Source: Rhizophagus clarus (taxonomy: Eukaryota; Glomeromycota; Glomeromycetes; Glomerales; Glomeraceae). From it: DNA of 64,000 nucleotides. Shown here piece after piece: positions 1-11,941 of the stretch. Under the pieces are notes generated by a model. That model saw nothing but the letters and a program-made list of their open reading frames with translations. It had not been told where the DNA came from and did not search any database. Position 1 is the first letter of the stretch; each line of letters begins with the position of its first letter. The translations under genes were made by a program, and so were the position numbers. The DNA lies in the NCBI GenBank assembly GCA_015698045.1, contig BLAL01000241.1:186001-250000 (forward strand). Reading direction: 5' to 3'.

Positions 1-3000
1 TAAGAAATTTAATGTGTATAATGATTTATAGATTCAAAAATAGAGATAATAATTTTTAAACATTTTAAAAAATATGTTAATACTAGTTTTAAGAAAATAA
101 TATCTATAAAACCAAATATTAAAATTTTAATAATATTATGAACTTTTTATAAATAAAATTTCAGCTGCCTAACGTTATTAGTTGTGAAGATATTGAGGTT
201 TTTATTTGTGCAATTATTTTCTTAACACACTGTATATAAATACTATTTTTTTGCATAAATATTTGTAAAGAAATACCTATATTTATATAATAAACTTCTT
301 TTATCTTTAGCAAATTCATTTGAAAAAGCTAGTTAATCTAAAATATAATTATTACTAATTTTAATAATAAATGCATTACAGAATATTTCATTTCATTTTT
401 TACCATATTTGTAAAGTTAATTATAGTTTAGTAAATTATTAATAATAAATTTAACTTATTTTGCATTTTCTTTTTTATTATATAATACTATAGAAATAAA
501 AAAATTGCCATAAAGTTGAAATAGACACTTATTTTCCTATTAATACCTCTATTTTAGTTACTAATTCATCCAAATACTAGTCCACTTTATTAATTACAAG
601 TTGTTTTAATATCTATTATTAATTTATTAAAAAAATTAATAAAAGTTATAATAAAAAGGTAAACTTTAGCTAATATCTGCTTTTATATAATTTCCATTAA
701 AAATTTTATGTCATCCAACTTTTTTAGTTATAGATCAACTATATAACTCCATTTTCTATAAATTCTCAAAACTTTTTTTACAGTATACTTGCTCATATAA
801 AGCATTTTTATGATTTTCTTTATAGAGAAACCATTATAATATAGATATACTATTTTTCATTTCAAATCACTACTAAAAACTTTTAAACAACTGACTAAAA
901 ACAAAGATAAATAACTTATTTAATATATATAAAAATGATAAAAGAGGTAATAACTGTAAATAATCTTAATATATGATTTAATAAACTAAAATATTTTTAA
1001 TAAAGATTATTAACAATTAATTTTTTTTCCATTTTTTTTTTGGAAATAAAAATTTCTTTTGGATTTATATAATATCATATAATTTAAATTAACTAATAAA
1101 AATATATTAATTAAATTATTATATTATAATTTTGATTTTAAAATTTGCTATTTTATAAACTAATAATCAGATTTTAATGATTTTTGGCTTATTAAATTCA
1201 TTTCAATAAAATAACCATTTTAATATATGGTTTAATTTTTCAGGTGCAATATTGATTAAAATATCCCATTTAATAAAAATCTTAGTTATATAGAATTTAA
1301 CTTATTTTAGTAATATTTAAAATCCTTTTCAAATTATATATAAGTAAAAAAAAATTATAAAAATCTTTTCTTTTTAGATAGTACCAATCAGTAAATTATT
1401 TTCTTATTTAGAAACTTTAGAAACTGGCTGATATTATATAGGTTTGGCCTTAAAGAAATGCTTAAAACTTAGTAAATTTTTTATTTGACTGAATCTTATT
1501 TATATATATATTTTTTAGAATTCCATTTACTGATATTATAAATTTATTTATTAAAAAGAAAAATTACCATAAATCAAAATTTTTATAATAAAGTATTATT
1601 TTTTTTATCATATAAATGCACATTTTCTGTCATCAATGTTTGGTCATAGGGGGATGTACTTAGAAAGAGTTGACTGTACCATAATAATATTTGACTAACT
1701 AAAATTTATAGAAAATAACTATTATCGATATTTATATATACCTGCCTAAAAATACCTTTGGCAAGAACAATAATTTCAAAATTATAATTTTCCATATAAT
1801 GATTGGAATAAAAATCATTTGTTCAAGTAAGAAGAATTATTTATTATTATAAAGTATATATATAAAGGTGAAGAAAAAAATTTGAGAAATATACCAAGTA
1901 TAACTAAAATGAGATTGTTTCATTTTTTCGAACTGATCAACTTAATTTAATTTGAAACGCTTGAAACATAAATTTTGTCGTTCATGATTTTTTTTTTTTT
2001 ATTACTTAAAAAAAACATCTAACCGTATATATATGTAAATATGAAAGTACAAGACACAATCTTGAGCAAGAACAAGCTTCATATTAACTTTATCATGTTT
2101 CCGTAAATCAACTGGAGGCAAAAACTGATTTTTCCGTACAGCAAGCAACACATTTCTAATTATTAATTGCAGCAATAATGTTTAAAAAAAGCAATATCGT
2201 TACCATCAGTTCCGATAAATTTTGGGGACTAGTATTTTTTATTATTAAAGGAAACTTTATTTCTCAAACAAACAAAGCATACAAACGAAAATCTTTTACA
2301 CAGGATCGAGATAAATGAATGGAATTTCAACCCTCGTGATATGAGAAAAAGATTTGTCATTTACAAACTGGGGGACAAACGAATGGACTTCTTTGATTAT
2401 TTAATAATTATCTCCTTTGTAGTTGTATGCTGCTTTACTGGAGAAATATTATATCATTGTTTTACTATTAGCGCTTAAGATGGGCTGGTGTGATAAAAAA
2501 AGAAAAAACGGTATAAGTGTAGCTTGTGTAGGATTTGAAATAGCATTATTTATGATTCGAATAAGTATGATAAATCATGAATCACCGTTCCTTTGAAACA
2601 AAAAAAATATACATGTATATTAATTGTTACCATTTTATATTAAATGATTCACTAATTAATAACCAAAATTAGTAAAGTATCAAACAATAAATCTCGCGAC
2701 GCGATTTAAAGTTTCGCAAATATCAATCTCTCCTAATATCACAAACTTTATGCTGCATTGGATTTATACTGCGGAAGAATGACAATGAAAAGTTTAACAA
2801 TGGCAACAACTTGGCGTGATACTAACTGACTTTAATTTCCAATTTTTTCTATATTCCCCCTTGATGATGATTATTCTTTGTTGTCGCAGTTTGGAAACAA
2901 ATCAATTAATAAATTCGGGTTTTAAATCAACTGCATATAAAACGTACAAATTATTATATAAATATTATTACGTATTTACTTTTATTAATAAATATTCGGA

Positions 3001-3180
3001 TCAGTAAATTCTTTGTTTTTGACTTAACAATGGTTATTAAATAAAAAGGGTGTTTGTAACTTTCTTTATTATTTCAAACTACAAACCTTTTCTTTTTTGC
3101 TTCTTCCGCTTATATTTTTTGTTATTATTCAAAAAATTATTTTGTATATAAAAGAAAAATATTGTTGTTCTATTGCAAAA
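1..3180. other. AT-rich intergenic region, no confident gene
   Basis: Very AT-rich sequence with short A and T runs and no long open frame on either strand. The only stretch with a coding look is a short frame around 2230-2478 (separate entry). A pogo-like terminal motif, read on the minus strand as GTACAGTCAACTC, lies at about 1667-1679 and may mark the end of an old DNA transposon. Nothing else could be supported. Confidence 0.6.
2230..2478 (+). pseudogene. Possible gene fragment with one membrane segment
   Basis: An open frame of about 83 codons, with its first ATG at 2341 and a stop at 2476-2478. From the ATG it gives 45 residues with charged sequence (MRKRFVIYKLGDKRMDFF) followed by a hydrophobic stretch (YLIIISFVVVCCFTG) that could span a membrane. 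A possible splice acceptor (ttacacag) lies just before 2299, but I could not join it in frame to an upstream exon. I do not recognise the family. It could be a relic, a last exon or chance; composition is less AT-biased than the surroundings. Confidence 0.2.
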
Positions 3181-4217
3181 ATGACTCTTACACGGGCTCA
3201 ACGTGCAAAAAATATGAGGTAAAAATTTTAAAGTTTTATTAATTTTTTCAATTTTTCGTTTTATCTTTTGTAATTTTAATATTACGGATTAATTTCATAT
3301 TGGTAGATCATCGAAAGGACTTGTTTCTAGTGCAAATACGACAAAAAGATCTTCGGAGAAAGCAGCTACCGCTAATGGTAAACTAAAACAACGTCGAACT
3401 AGAAGTGGGAGAAAAGTAGCAGACTATTATGAACCAACTTCTGGTTCATCTGAAGATTATTATGATAATTATTTATCCCTAGATGTTGTTGACGACGATC
3501 AGGATAAAAATCCAAAGGAATCAATCACTGAGATAATAAATCAAAAGGTGTGGTCTTGTCGCTTTTTATTGCTTTTCTTCATTTATAAATTTTACAATGA
3601 TGATGTGATTTTTTAATAGGGAATTGGTGAAGATTTTGGAGACACTTTTAATTCTGATTATTCTTCTGGTATAAACCAATCATATTATATAATTTATCAT
3701 TGCGGTTCCAAAAAAATAAATAAAATTAATTTTATCTACAGAAAGTGAGCAAGTGAATTTACAAAAACGTCTTGGATTTCCCATTTTCACAAAGAAATTT
3801 CTTAATTACGATCAAAGTAACTATATTCGTCAATCTATTTACTTTTTCAATCATGTTAACAATTACTCATCGTAACTTAAATAAAATATATTTTTAGGCA
3901 AGCGTACTCAACAACAAAAACTTGAACAAGAAAATAAATTAACTGCAATTGAAATTGATAATCTTCGTGAAAAAATTCAAGAACTTAAAACTAAATCCGA
4001 AAAAACCATAAAAGAATCTGAGGAAATACAGAAATTAAACAACGAATTAACAAATTGTATTGAAAAAATTAAATCATCTTTAATTCAATTAGAAAGGGAA
4101 ATTGGTCCTACAGTTAGATCTTCTGGTGTCAAATTAGATGATACTGAAAATATGGTTGCTTATATTAATGATTTTAGAAAGCGTATTGTTAGTGGATGTC
4201 TTTTACAACCCGAGTAA
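3181..4217 (+). CDS. Unknown coiled-coil protein, five exons
   Basis: Exons 3181-3218, 3307-3547, 3620-3668, 3742-3816 and 3898-4217 all have GT-AG borders and sum to 723 nt, giving 240 residues. The start is the first ATG and begins MTLTRAQRAKN. The N-terminal third is basic and Ser/Thr-rich, with a cluster QRRTRSGRKVADYYEPTSG, then an acidic segment. The last exon is a long charged heptad-like stretch (EQENKLTAIEIDNLREKIQE) that should form a coiled coil. The basic-aromatic motif recalls chromatin or kinetochore proteins, but I cannot assign a family. It lies head-to-tail 308 bp upstream of the next small gene. The gene model is firm; the function is unknown. Confidence 0.72.
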
Positions 4218-4525
4218 ATAGATTGTATGTGGTTAAATGTGATTGGTAACGAATTATGATCTCTTGAAAGTTTAATTATAATTTTGTATTCACTAATAGT
4301 ATGATGATTATTGACAGTTTTCGTTAAGATTAATTATTTGATACAACGAATTATTTCATAGAGCTAAGAAATTTTAAATTCGGATATGGAATAATCTTAA
4401 TTTTATAATTGATTTGGTAGATTTGTATCACGTAGCACGTAAATATTAGAAAAAAAGTAATAAATAGCTCAAAAAAAAAAAATTTTCTTCTCTTTTTTTA
4501 AAAAAGAAAATATAAAAAAGAACAA

Positions 4526-4982
4526 ATGGCAATAAATAAATTTTCTCCAAAATCGCCGATTCCAACAAAAGAAACAGCAGATCCTTCATTATTCTTAAAA
4601 TATGGTAGAAGAGTACAAAATTTGGGGTTAACACAATATTTATCGCCATATTCAAGGTCATATCATGTTGGTAGTATTGTTTTAAGTGTAGGTAAGTAAG
4701 AATGTGAAGAGTAATTAATTAGTCACGATTTATAGTAAATAATTTAAATTTATTATTAGCTACTGGAGTATATATCGTATTATATGCAGACTTTGGGCAA
4801 GACAGTCATTGTTTTGTACCTGTATGTTTTCTTATTATTAAATTCCAAGATATTTTTATTTGCTGGTTTTCTTATATCCCGAAAAATTTTAGATACGAAA
4901 TTGGTATCACCGTAAAGTCAGTGAATTCTGGTCACTTAGTGATAAAGAGAAACAAGAATTAAGTGAACAAGGAAAATTGTGA
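4526..4982 (+). CDS. Unknown 105-residue single-pass membrane protein, three exons
   Basis: Exons 4526-4691, 4760-4821 and 4893-4982 sum to 318 nt (105 residues), all with GT-AG borders (first donor GTAAGT, second GTATGT). The N-terminus is polar (MAINKFSPKSPIPTKETADP). One hydrophobic segment follows at about residues 48-66 (VGSIVLSVATGVYIVLYAD), and the C-terminus is charged and helical (SDKEKQELSEQGKL). Size and layout suit a small mitochondrial or ER membrane subunit, but I recognise no family and assign no function. It converges on the cytochrome b5 gene, with 138 bp between the stop codons. Confidence 0.68.
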
Positions 4983-5120
4983 ATCTTCGGAAAGTTATTG
5001 ATTGTATAATAATTTATTTTTATCTGTACTTATAATAGTCTTCTATTTAGTGAATATTAATATTAATTAAAATTATTTTTTTTTTTATATTATTGATGAA
5101 TTAATTAGTTCAATTTGTAT
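4983..5120. other. Short convergent intergenic gap
   Basis: 138 bp between two convergent stop codons. AT-rich with a T run near 5081-5090; both genes must end transcription here. No conserved site is evident. Confidence 0.5.
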
Positions 5121-6126
5121 TTAAGTTAACAAATTACGCTGTTCACCAACCAGGAAACCGACAAAACATTTTTCCAACATGAACTCATAATTTACCCATG
5201 CATGTGTTGACACTAAGGAAGGAAAGGAAAGAGAAAGGGATAAAAAGAGAATTAAATAAGATTATTTAAAGATATATTCTACAATAAATCTAACTTACTA
5301 AATAATTTAGTCCCATCTTTACCAGCCGATCTCATTAATTCTTTTTCACCTTTTTGATATTAAATTATTAGTGATATAAACAATATATATAATTAAAGTA
5401 TCAACTTTAATTCATAGAGCTTACCTCCAGGGTGAAATTTAAAATACGGAGTAATGTTATAAATTTTGCCATTAAATACTGTCCATGCATCATCTCTAGT
5501 TTTATGAAGTCTAACTTCTTCAATGGTGTACTTCCTTATTTCTGAAACTCCCTATTTAATAAAGATTTAAAATATTTAAAATGAACTTAAATTCACAATA
5601 AGTTTGTTACAAATGGATCATTTCAAATCACCCTAAGGTTAGCTCCACTACTAGTTAATTTCGCCCAATCTAATGGGGAATGACCGGGTTCCAAAGCAAT
5701 CTTTTGTCGTAGTTTGTTTGCTTTCTCCAAAGGTGTTCGTTTTTTGGAACGTTGAGGACTGTCAATACTCGGGAAAGCTGGAGCAACATCAGATGTTATG
5801 CCTGTAAATATGATGAAAGTTTATTAGAAATTATAATACAACTAATATAAAAAGTTGATTTGTGACATACCATTGAAATCAGACACTTGCATTTTCGGCA
5901 CGGAAATTGGAGCTGCAAATTCTTTGGTAATGTTTGAGGTGCCTGAATTCTCTTCCACTGTCAACGAAACTTTTACGGTCGTTTGTTCAGCTTGAGAAGT
6001 TTCTTCTGTAGTCTGATTTGTAGTTTTTGCATTTTTAGTAATTTCTTGTTCTGTACTTTCTTCGATAATTTTTTTTTCGGAGCTTCCAACTACACTATTA
6101 TAGATTTTGTTAGCGAATGAATACAT
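5121..6126 (-). CDS. Cytochrome b5 domain protein, Irc21/NCB5OR-like
   Basis: Exons, read on the minus strand, are 6126-5871, 5801-5632, 5551-5425, 5349-5299 and 5212-5121; they sum to 696 nt (231 residues). The first 85 residues are Thr/Glu-rich and probably disordered. Then comes a segment typical of the Irc21/NCB5OR group (EPGHSPLDWAKLTSSG), followed by the cytochrome b5 fold. The haem-ligand motif HPGG is split by an intron and followed by ELMRSAGKDGT. The second haem-ligand histidine is in THAWVNYE near the C-terminus. Family knowledge predicts a soluble haem protein in electron transfer, perhaps linked to lipid desaturation or genome stability as for yeast Irc21. No reductase domain is present, so it resembles Irc21 rather than full NCB5OR. 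Confidence 0.87.
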
Positions 6127-6676
6127 GATTTGAAACGGGGTTGTATTTTTATTAACAAAAATGCTTGCAAAAATTTCGAACGGTGAAAAAAGTATCCTGA
6201 TCCAAATGATAGAAGGATTAAATGTTAGGAATAAGTTATAACCCCTTGATTATTGTCGAAACGCTATATTATAAATGAAACTTTCTCGTGTTACAGCAAA
6301 TACAATGACGTAAATAAATCACGTAATTTTATAAGTATTGTATGTGAACCGAAAATCTTGCTTATATGCCAATATGGATTAGTTTGTTGGCTTTAAAAAT
6401 AAAATAATAAATAATCATCAGACTACCAGTTATAATTTTCAGTTATTTTTCCGTCTTTCCCGTTTAGTTATATTCGGTTTTATAAAAATCCTCCCTTATA
6501 ATCTTGGATTTCTCAAAATTTATTAATGCAAATTTATTATATAAAAAATCTTAAATAAGTGTGTTAAATAAATAAATAAATTTATTTCTGTTAATACAAA
6601 TAAATAAATCAAATTTAATACAAATTACAACTTTAAATCAACATTTTAAATATCATCTCAGTCCATTTTAATTCCA
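6127..6676. promoter_or_regulatory. Intergenic region: b5 promoter and oxidoreductase 3' end
   Basis: 550 bp between the start of the cytochrome b5 gene and the stop of the oxidoreductase gene, both on the minus strand. It must hold the promoter of the first and the 3' UTR of the second. Short AAATAAAT runs occur near 6567-6610. No specific binding site can be named with confidence. Confidence 0.4.
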
Positions 6677-9381
6677 TTATTGTGTTTGTTTAAAATCTTC
6701 AATGTTAACAACTTGTCCGGTTCTCCTTGAATGTTCCGCGGCAAACACATATAAATGGGAATCTATTCATAATTAGAATATAGAATTACTTTACTTCGAA
6801 CTTTTAATAAATAATATAATAAAAAAGTTAAATTACCATATGTTTCTTCAGCTCCTGAAATATTAAAATTATTAGATTCGCCTTCTGATGCAATTGCATA
6901 AAGAAATGCTTCCATCAAACCAATGTCACCTCCACCTGTCAATTATTAATAACATTTAATATATTATTCAAACTAATTTTACATCATAGTAGAATAAAAC
7001 CTACCATGGCCACCCAAATCAGTACCACCAATGATATTTTTAGCATTTAACATTTCTTTCTTTTTCGTTAGGAAATTATAATAACTTATTGTATCCATAC
7101 CATCACATTCTATCTCCCCCAGAGAACCAAAAATCCTTTTGTTGTAGAATTTTAATTTTAATTTAATTCACATATAAGAAGAACACTAATATTTAATCAT
7201 AGATTTCTTTACCTGGTCTTTTTATTAAATAAGCGTCAAACTTATTAGTCTTTATCCTCTAGATTATTTATGAAAAAATAAAAAAAAATGAATACTTAAT
7301 ACTTAAGTACCTTTCTTGTGCATATAGATTCGGTAAAAGCGACCATCGTGACGGTTGCTGTAGCACCATTTGCAAATTCCATGTTTACAACCTATCATAG
7401 AAAGAAAAAAATTTAAAAAATTGAATTCGAGTTGTGTAGCATTCATAAATAAATACCTGGTGATCCGCGACATCATTATCACATTCATAGACACATCGAC
7501 CATACGGCCCAGTTTTTAATGCATCAACCAAATGTTCAATATCTATTGTGCAGTGAAATTTAGAGATTGTATAATTTAGCATATAACGTGACTAATTAAC
7601 TATTTCAGATTCTTATTATTTGGAAAAAATATTACCAAGTACATCTGTAACCACACTAACGGGCCAATGATGATTTCCTTTTTCAAATGGCTCTATATAA
7701 ATCTTCTTCGCGGAATATGCACATGAGGGTTCATATGCACAATCTAGACATCGTCTTCATAAAATTTTGATAAACTCATATATCTTCAATTTAAACAGAT
7801 AAAAAAAAAATGCATAATTCTCATGTAACAAACTTCGCTTCTCCTGCTCCAGTAGGTTTATTCTTTGAATTAAAATGCGACAAATTTCCAAATGAACTTA
7901 TTTTCTATAGTAAAGATCATCTTAGTTTGAAACAAATTAAAAAAGAATGTGTCTTAGAACGTAATAAAAGTTTAATCACCACACAAGGAGAATCATTCCA
8001 ATGCAACATTAAATCTGTAAATTAATTTGAATAAATTAATTTCCGAATGAAATGAACAAGAATCCCCGTTTAAGTATGAAACTTACCAATATCATGACAA
8101 CACTTCAATAAATTAAAAACAAAAGTTAATACGAAAAATTATCATATTTTATCTGCATTTAAACATACCTTTGTCATTAGGGAAAAACAAGAATCTTGTT
8201 CTTTTCTCCAATTGCCTCTTACATACTTTTGAAATAAAAGAATATTCTCATTAAGTGTGAAACACTCATTGAACCATAAAAGAATAATTTTCTACTCACC
8301 GAGTGTGCAAAATGCCAATTTCCGACGGGTTCCAAATGTTGAATATTAATAATATTTCCTAGCAATCCTGAATCGATAATTCTTTTAATAAGCCGATTAT
8401 GTGGAGTGTATCGTAACACGTGTCCTAAAAACAAATAACGTTTGAGTTTGAATGAGTATAAGCTATTTTAACTTTATAAAATTACCATAGCCTCTTTGAA
8501 ACCACATGATCAAATAAGATTTTAAAAAATCAATCTGACTAGTAAAAGGGGATATAAATTAAACAGAAAATCTGCTTGGTCTGGAAAAAAATACAAACCT
8601 ACTAGAAACACGATCTAATTAAATTTTTTAGTCTGTTAATTAAAATATTAGCTTTGATAAAAGGCTACTACATATTCAGTATTACCATACTTTGTTTCTA
8701 ATTGCAGCATCAGTGATTTTTTTACATTCATCAAGATTTATAGCCATGGGCTTCTCCAATAAGACATGATATTTTAAATCTGCAAATGCGATCGCAGGTT
8801 CCATATGGAGATGATCCAAAGTTGCAATTATAATCGCATCACTGATCTTAGGACGTTTTGCGAGCTAAAATAATTCAGAATTTTTAAACTAATCTGTTGA
8901 AATTGTTTCTTTAAAAGTAATAAAAATTACATACTTCTTTCCAGTCGCTAAATACATTTTCGTTGGGAATATTATATGTCTAATAAGAAGCGAATTTAAA
9001 TCGAAGAAGTTTATTAAATTCGTACAGCTTCAATAATTAAACAAACCTCTTGCATTTTTTTTCTGCGACTTTCTTTCGGTTCAGCAACAGCAACAACCTT
9101 GGCCAATTTTGGATTCATTTTAGAATAAAACGCGTATCCGGAACCTCTGATAAATATAAAATAAAATTAGTCAAACAAAATGCGGTAATTGTCGTTAGTT
9201 TTGTATAATACAGACTCGTAAATTTAACAAACCTCTGACCAGCACCAACAATAGAAATAGTAATTGGTTCAGCTGGAAGAGAGGGTATAGGATCTTTTAA
9301 ATCCTTTAATGCCTTGGCAAAAGAAGTTCCCTCATCGATATGATCTTGTGGGATAATTTTAACGTCCTTAACTTTAGACAT
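6677..9381 (-). CDS. Gfo/Idh/MocA family NAD(P)-dependent oxidoreductase, 16 exons
   Basis: Exons on the minus strand: 9381-9233, 9146-9047, 8979-8935, 8864-8691, 8614-8599, 8424-8300, 8225-8169, 8102-8087, 8014-7980, 7904-7834, 7754-7636, 7542-7457, 7391-7303, 7135-7005, 6935-6837, 6762-6677. They sum to 1398 nt (465 residues). The Rossmann motif [15 protein letters not shown] starts near residue 43. The family signature LLEKPMA follows near residue 130, then [10 protein letters not shown]. The catalytic-region motif CCHDID comes next, with a Cys pattern [12 protein letters not shown] beyond it. The C-terminal half is the usual alpha/beta substrate domain ([19 protein letters not shown]). 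The substrate is probably a sugar or inositol derivative but cannot be read from sequence. Two exons are only 16 nt. The exon 13 donor is my best guess, chosen to keep frame (CTRKVLKIFGS). A second in-frame ATG lies 24 bp upstream at 9405. Confidence 0.88.
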
Positions 9382-9421
9382 TATGAAATTTAAAATTTTA
9401 GACATTATGAAATTTAAAATT
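9374..9421. repeat. 24 bp perfect tandem duplication at an oxidoreductase start
   Basis: The unit ttagacattatgaaatttaa(aatt) occurs twice, at 9374-9397 and 9398-9421. It duplicates the start codon region in frame: the minus strand reads MSKILNFI directly before MSKVKDVK, so two in-frame ATGs (9405 and 9381) are available. The longer form only adds eight residues. Confidence 0.85.
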
Positions 9422-10337
9422 TCAAAATGATAATCAGCTAATAAATTACCAAAACAAAAACGCGTCTACACAAACATCTAGTTTTGTAGATATAATAAAA
9501 GGTAGGACAAGACACAAGGATCACAAAGATATTATTCGTTTACGTCAAATGTCATTTTGTTGCGTTCATCAAATTGCCAAGACATTAAAAATGGTAATCA
9601 TCTATTGATCGAACAGATATCGATCGTTTTTGTGCTCCATTAGATTTATTAGATTTTCGGGTAAATTGACCACTATCCTATCAAATATGGAGCGTTATCT
9701 CCCTGCTAAAAATATAACAACTATGTTTAAAAACCGTTTGCCATTGAGACAATCGAATCATGGATACATATTCTATATATAGGTCAGATTAAGGTTTAAT
9801 CCCGCGAAATTTTCTATTATTTTATTTTTAAATACTTTAAATAGCAACTTCTAGAATATATTATTTTAGAAATTTAACGATCTCGTTTAACGTCTCAATA
9901 AAACCGTGTAAAGATAGTTATGAGAATTTTTATTTTCAACCGAGAAGGTTGATTCATAACACGAGATTCGTTCGGGAAATCCAAAATTAAAAAAAAAAAA
10001 GTTAAAAAATTAAGTTTATTGAGGATCTTTACTAAACATATATTTGCTATAGCCGGAAGATATCATCGTTTTTTTGTAGTTACACTGCATTAAAATCATA
10101 GCATAATTATCTCCTTCCGGGTTGGACGCATGAAGTAACCCTTTTAAGATTAAAAAAGGACCTTTATAGCGGATTTGTTTACTTATATTCTATTTATAAT
10201 TTTTTTTTTTTTATTTTGATCATATTATAAATATTTTTTCGTTGCCTTTGTTCGTAACTTACTCTACAACCCTTTACTCGCAATAAGCCCCCGTTCATCT
10301 CGAGTCTCTTTCTCAGTTCAAAAAAAAAAGATTCTTA
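9422..10337. promoter_or_regulatory. Divergent intergenic region
   Basis: About 0.9 kb between the divergent oxidoreductase (-) and sugar-transporter (+) genes, so it must contain both promoters. Several small homopolymer runs are present, and a pyrimidine-rich stretch (ctcgagtctctttctcag) lies just before the transporter start. A frame near 9540-9600 reads RLRQMSFCCVHQIAKTLKM, slightly helix-turn-helix-like, but is too short to call. Confidence 0.35.
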
Positions 10338-11435
10338 ATGATGCCGACTGACGCAACTATTTTAGGCGTACCTTTAAAGTATGTCAGTTTGTTCACACTT
10401 TGCATTCAAAACAGTACGCTAGTTATCGTAATGCGTTACTCTCGACTTGATAAAGAGAATTTATATTATACTTCGACTGCTGTATTTTTATCAGAGCTTG
10501 CAAAATTCGTTATTTGTCTCTATGTCGCTGGACGAAATCAAGTGCGAGAGACTGGACGATTTAGTATTCAAGAGCTTTATTCTCAAATTTTTGCACCTGA
10601 CGCATGGAAATTAATGATTCCAGCAGCTCTTTATACTATTCAAAATAATTTACAATATGTTGCTGTAAGCATGTTGGATGCGGCTACATTTCAAGTTACT
10701 TATCAATTAAAAATATTGACAACAGCTTTATGTTCTGTCATTATGCTCAGAACTTCTTTAAGCGGAATAAAATGGTTTTCTTTAGTTTTACTCACCTTTG
10801 GTGTTGCACTTGTTCAAATGCCAAGTGGTGATCCTGTAAATTCAAGCGAAGATGATGATGGTTACATGGAAAAAATTGTGGGTTTAGGGGCTGTAGCTGT
10901 AGCTTGTGTAATTTCTGGTATTGCTGGTGTATACTTTGAAAAAGTCCTCAAAGGTTCTAAAGCTTCTGTGTGGATTCGAAATGTTCAACTTTCATTCTTT
11001 TCACTTTTCCCGGCTTTAATTATGGGAGTTTGGTGGAAAGATGGGGCAGGAGTTTGGGAAAATGGTTTCTTTTACAATTATAATTATGTAGTTTTAGCTG
11101 CAATTGCCTGTCAAGCTGTTGGTGGTATTATTGTTGCTATGGTCGTAAAATATGCTGACAATATTCTTAAGGGTTTTGCTACATCTATCTCAATTATTCT
11201 TAGCTTCCTCGCATCAGTTTATCTCTTTGATTTTATTGTTACTTCAACATTTTTGATGGGGGCTACACTTGTTTTAATTGCAACATATATGTATAGTAAA
11301 CCTGATCCAAAACAAGAGATACCTACAAATAATAAGGAAAAGGAAGATGATGGGTATGGTTATGCTTATACTCCTGCTAATAATGTTAACGGAAACGGTT
11401 ATACTTCCGTTGATGGATCTGAATCACAAGTTTGA
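10338..11435 (+). CDS. UDP-galactose-type nucleotide-sugar transporter (SLC35A family)
   Basis: A single open frame of 365 residues without introns, unlike its neighbours. It is a multi-pass Golgi membrane protein with about ten hydrophobic segments. Family motifs are clear: KYVSLFTLCIQNSTLVIVMR at the N-terminus, FQVTYQLKILTTALCSV in the middle, WIRNVQLSFFSLFPAL, and the hallmark KYADNILKGFATSISIILS near residue 275. The family exchanges cytosolic UDP-sugar for luminal UMP to feed glycosylation. Resemblance is to the UDP-galactose transporter (human SLC35A2, fission yeast Gms1), but related members carry UDP-GlcNAc or CMP-sialate, so the substrate is provisional. The last 40 residues are a polar cytosolic tail ending TSVDGSESQV. 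Two consecutive ATGs start the frame; the second is only one codon later. Confidence 0.9.
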   Translation: MMPTDATILGVPLKYVSLFTLCIQNSTLVIVMRYSRLDKENLYYTSTAVFLSELAKFVICLYVAGRNQVRETGRFSIQELYSQIFAPDAWKLMIPAALYTIQNNLQYVAVSMLDAATFQVTYQLKILTTALCSVIMLRTSLSGIKWFSLVLLTFGVALVQMPSGDPVNSSEDDDGYMEKIVGLGAVAVACVISGIAGVYFEKVLKGSKASVWIRNVQLSFFSLFPALIMGVWWKDGAGVWENGFFYNYNYVVLAAIACQAVGGIIVAMVVKYADNILKGFATSISIILSFLASVYLFDFIVTSTFLMGATLVLIATYMYSKPDPKQEIPTNNKEKEDDGYGYAYTPANNVNGNGYTSVDGSESQV

Positions 11436-11941
11436 TTGGAAAATATTTTCTTCTTTTTTTTTTTTTTAAATCACACCATATATACAGAAAAAAATCCTAA
11501 CCACTCTTCTTCAGCGAATACTTCAAAAAATCGAAATAACGAAACATTCGATAAAAAAATCATAATCGACTCTTTCAAGTTCTATTTTTTCCCTGTTTTA
11601 AATATTATAGATTTAAATGTAATATAAGTTTGGATATTTTGTAGATTTAAGCTATTATAAATCCTGGGTTTACTACAATAATGTGTATTAAAATTACAAC
11701 TCAGAGTTAAAGTTTTTTTAATTTCTATTTGTTCTATAATATAACGAAGACTCGAACTTTTTTAATTTCTATTTATTCTATAATAATTAAAAAGGGGGGT
11801 TAAGTTGATTAATTATTAATTAAGGGTCGCTGCAAATTTCATAAATGATAATTTGTAAATAGTTAAGTTCAAAAATAAACTAACTTATAGGCTATGAAAA
11901 ATATAATAATTAAATAAACTAATATTTTATTTTTATACAAT
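11436..11941. other. Convergent intergenic region
   Basis: About 0.5 kb between convergent stop codons. A T run sits directly after the transporter stop (11453-11466). A short segment, tttttttaatttctatttgt, recurs with small changes near 11714 and 11759. No further gene is visible. Confidence 0.5.

Noticed and set aside
7810-8025. 71-codon frame on the plus strand
   Set aside because: It is antisense to exons 9 and 10 of the oxidoreductase and the intron between them; the minus-strand exons carry conserved motifs and this frame has none.
9540-9600. Short helix-turn-helix-like frame upstream of the transporter
   Set aside because: Too short and bounded by stops; no support beyond a few residues.
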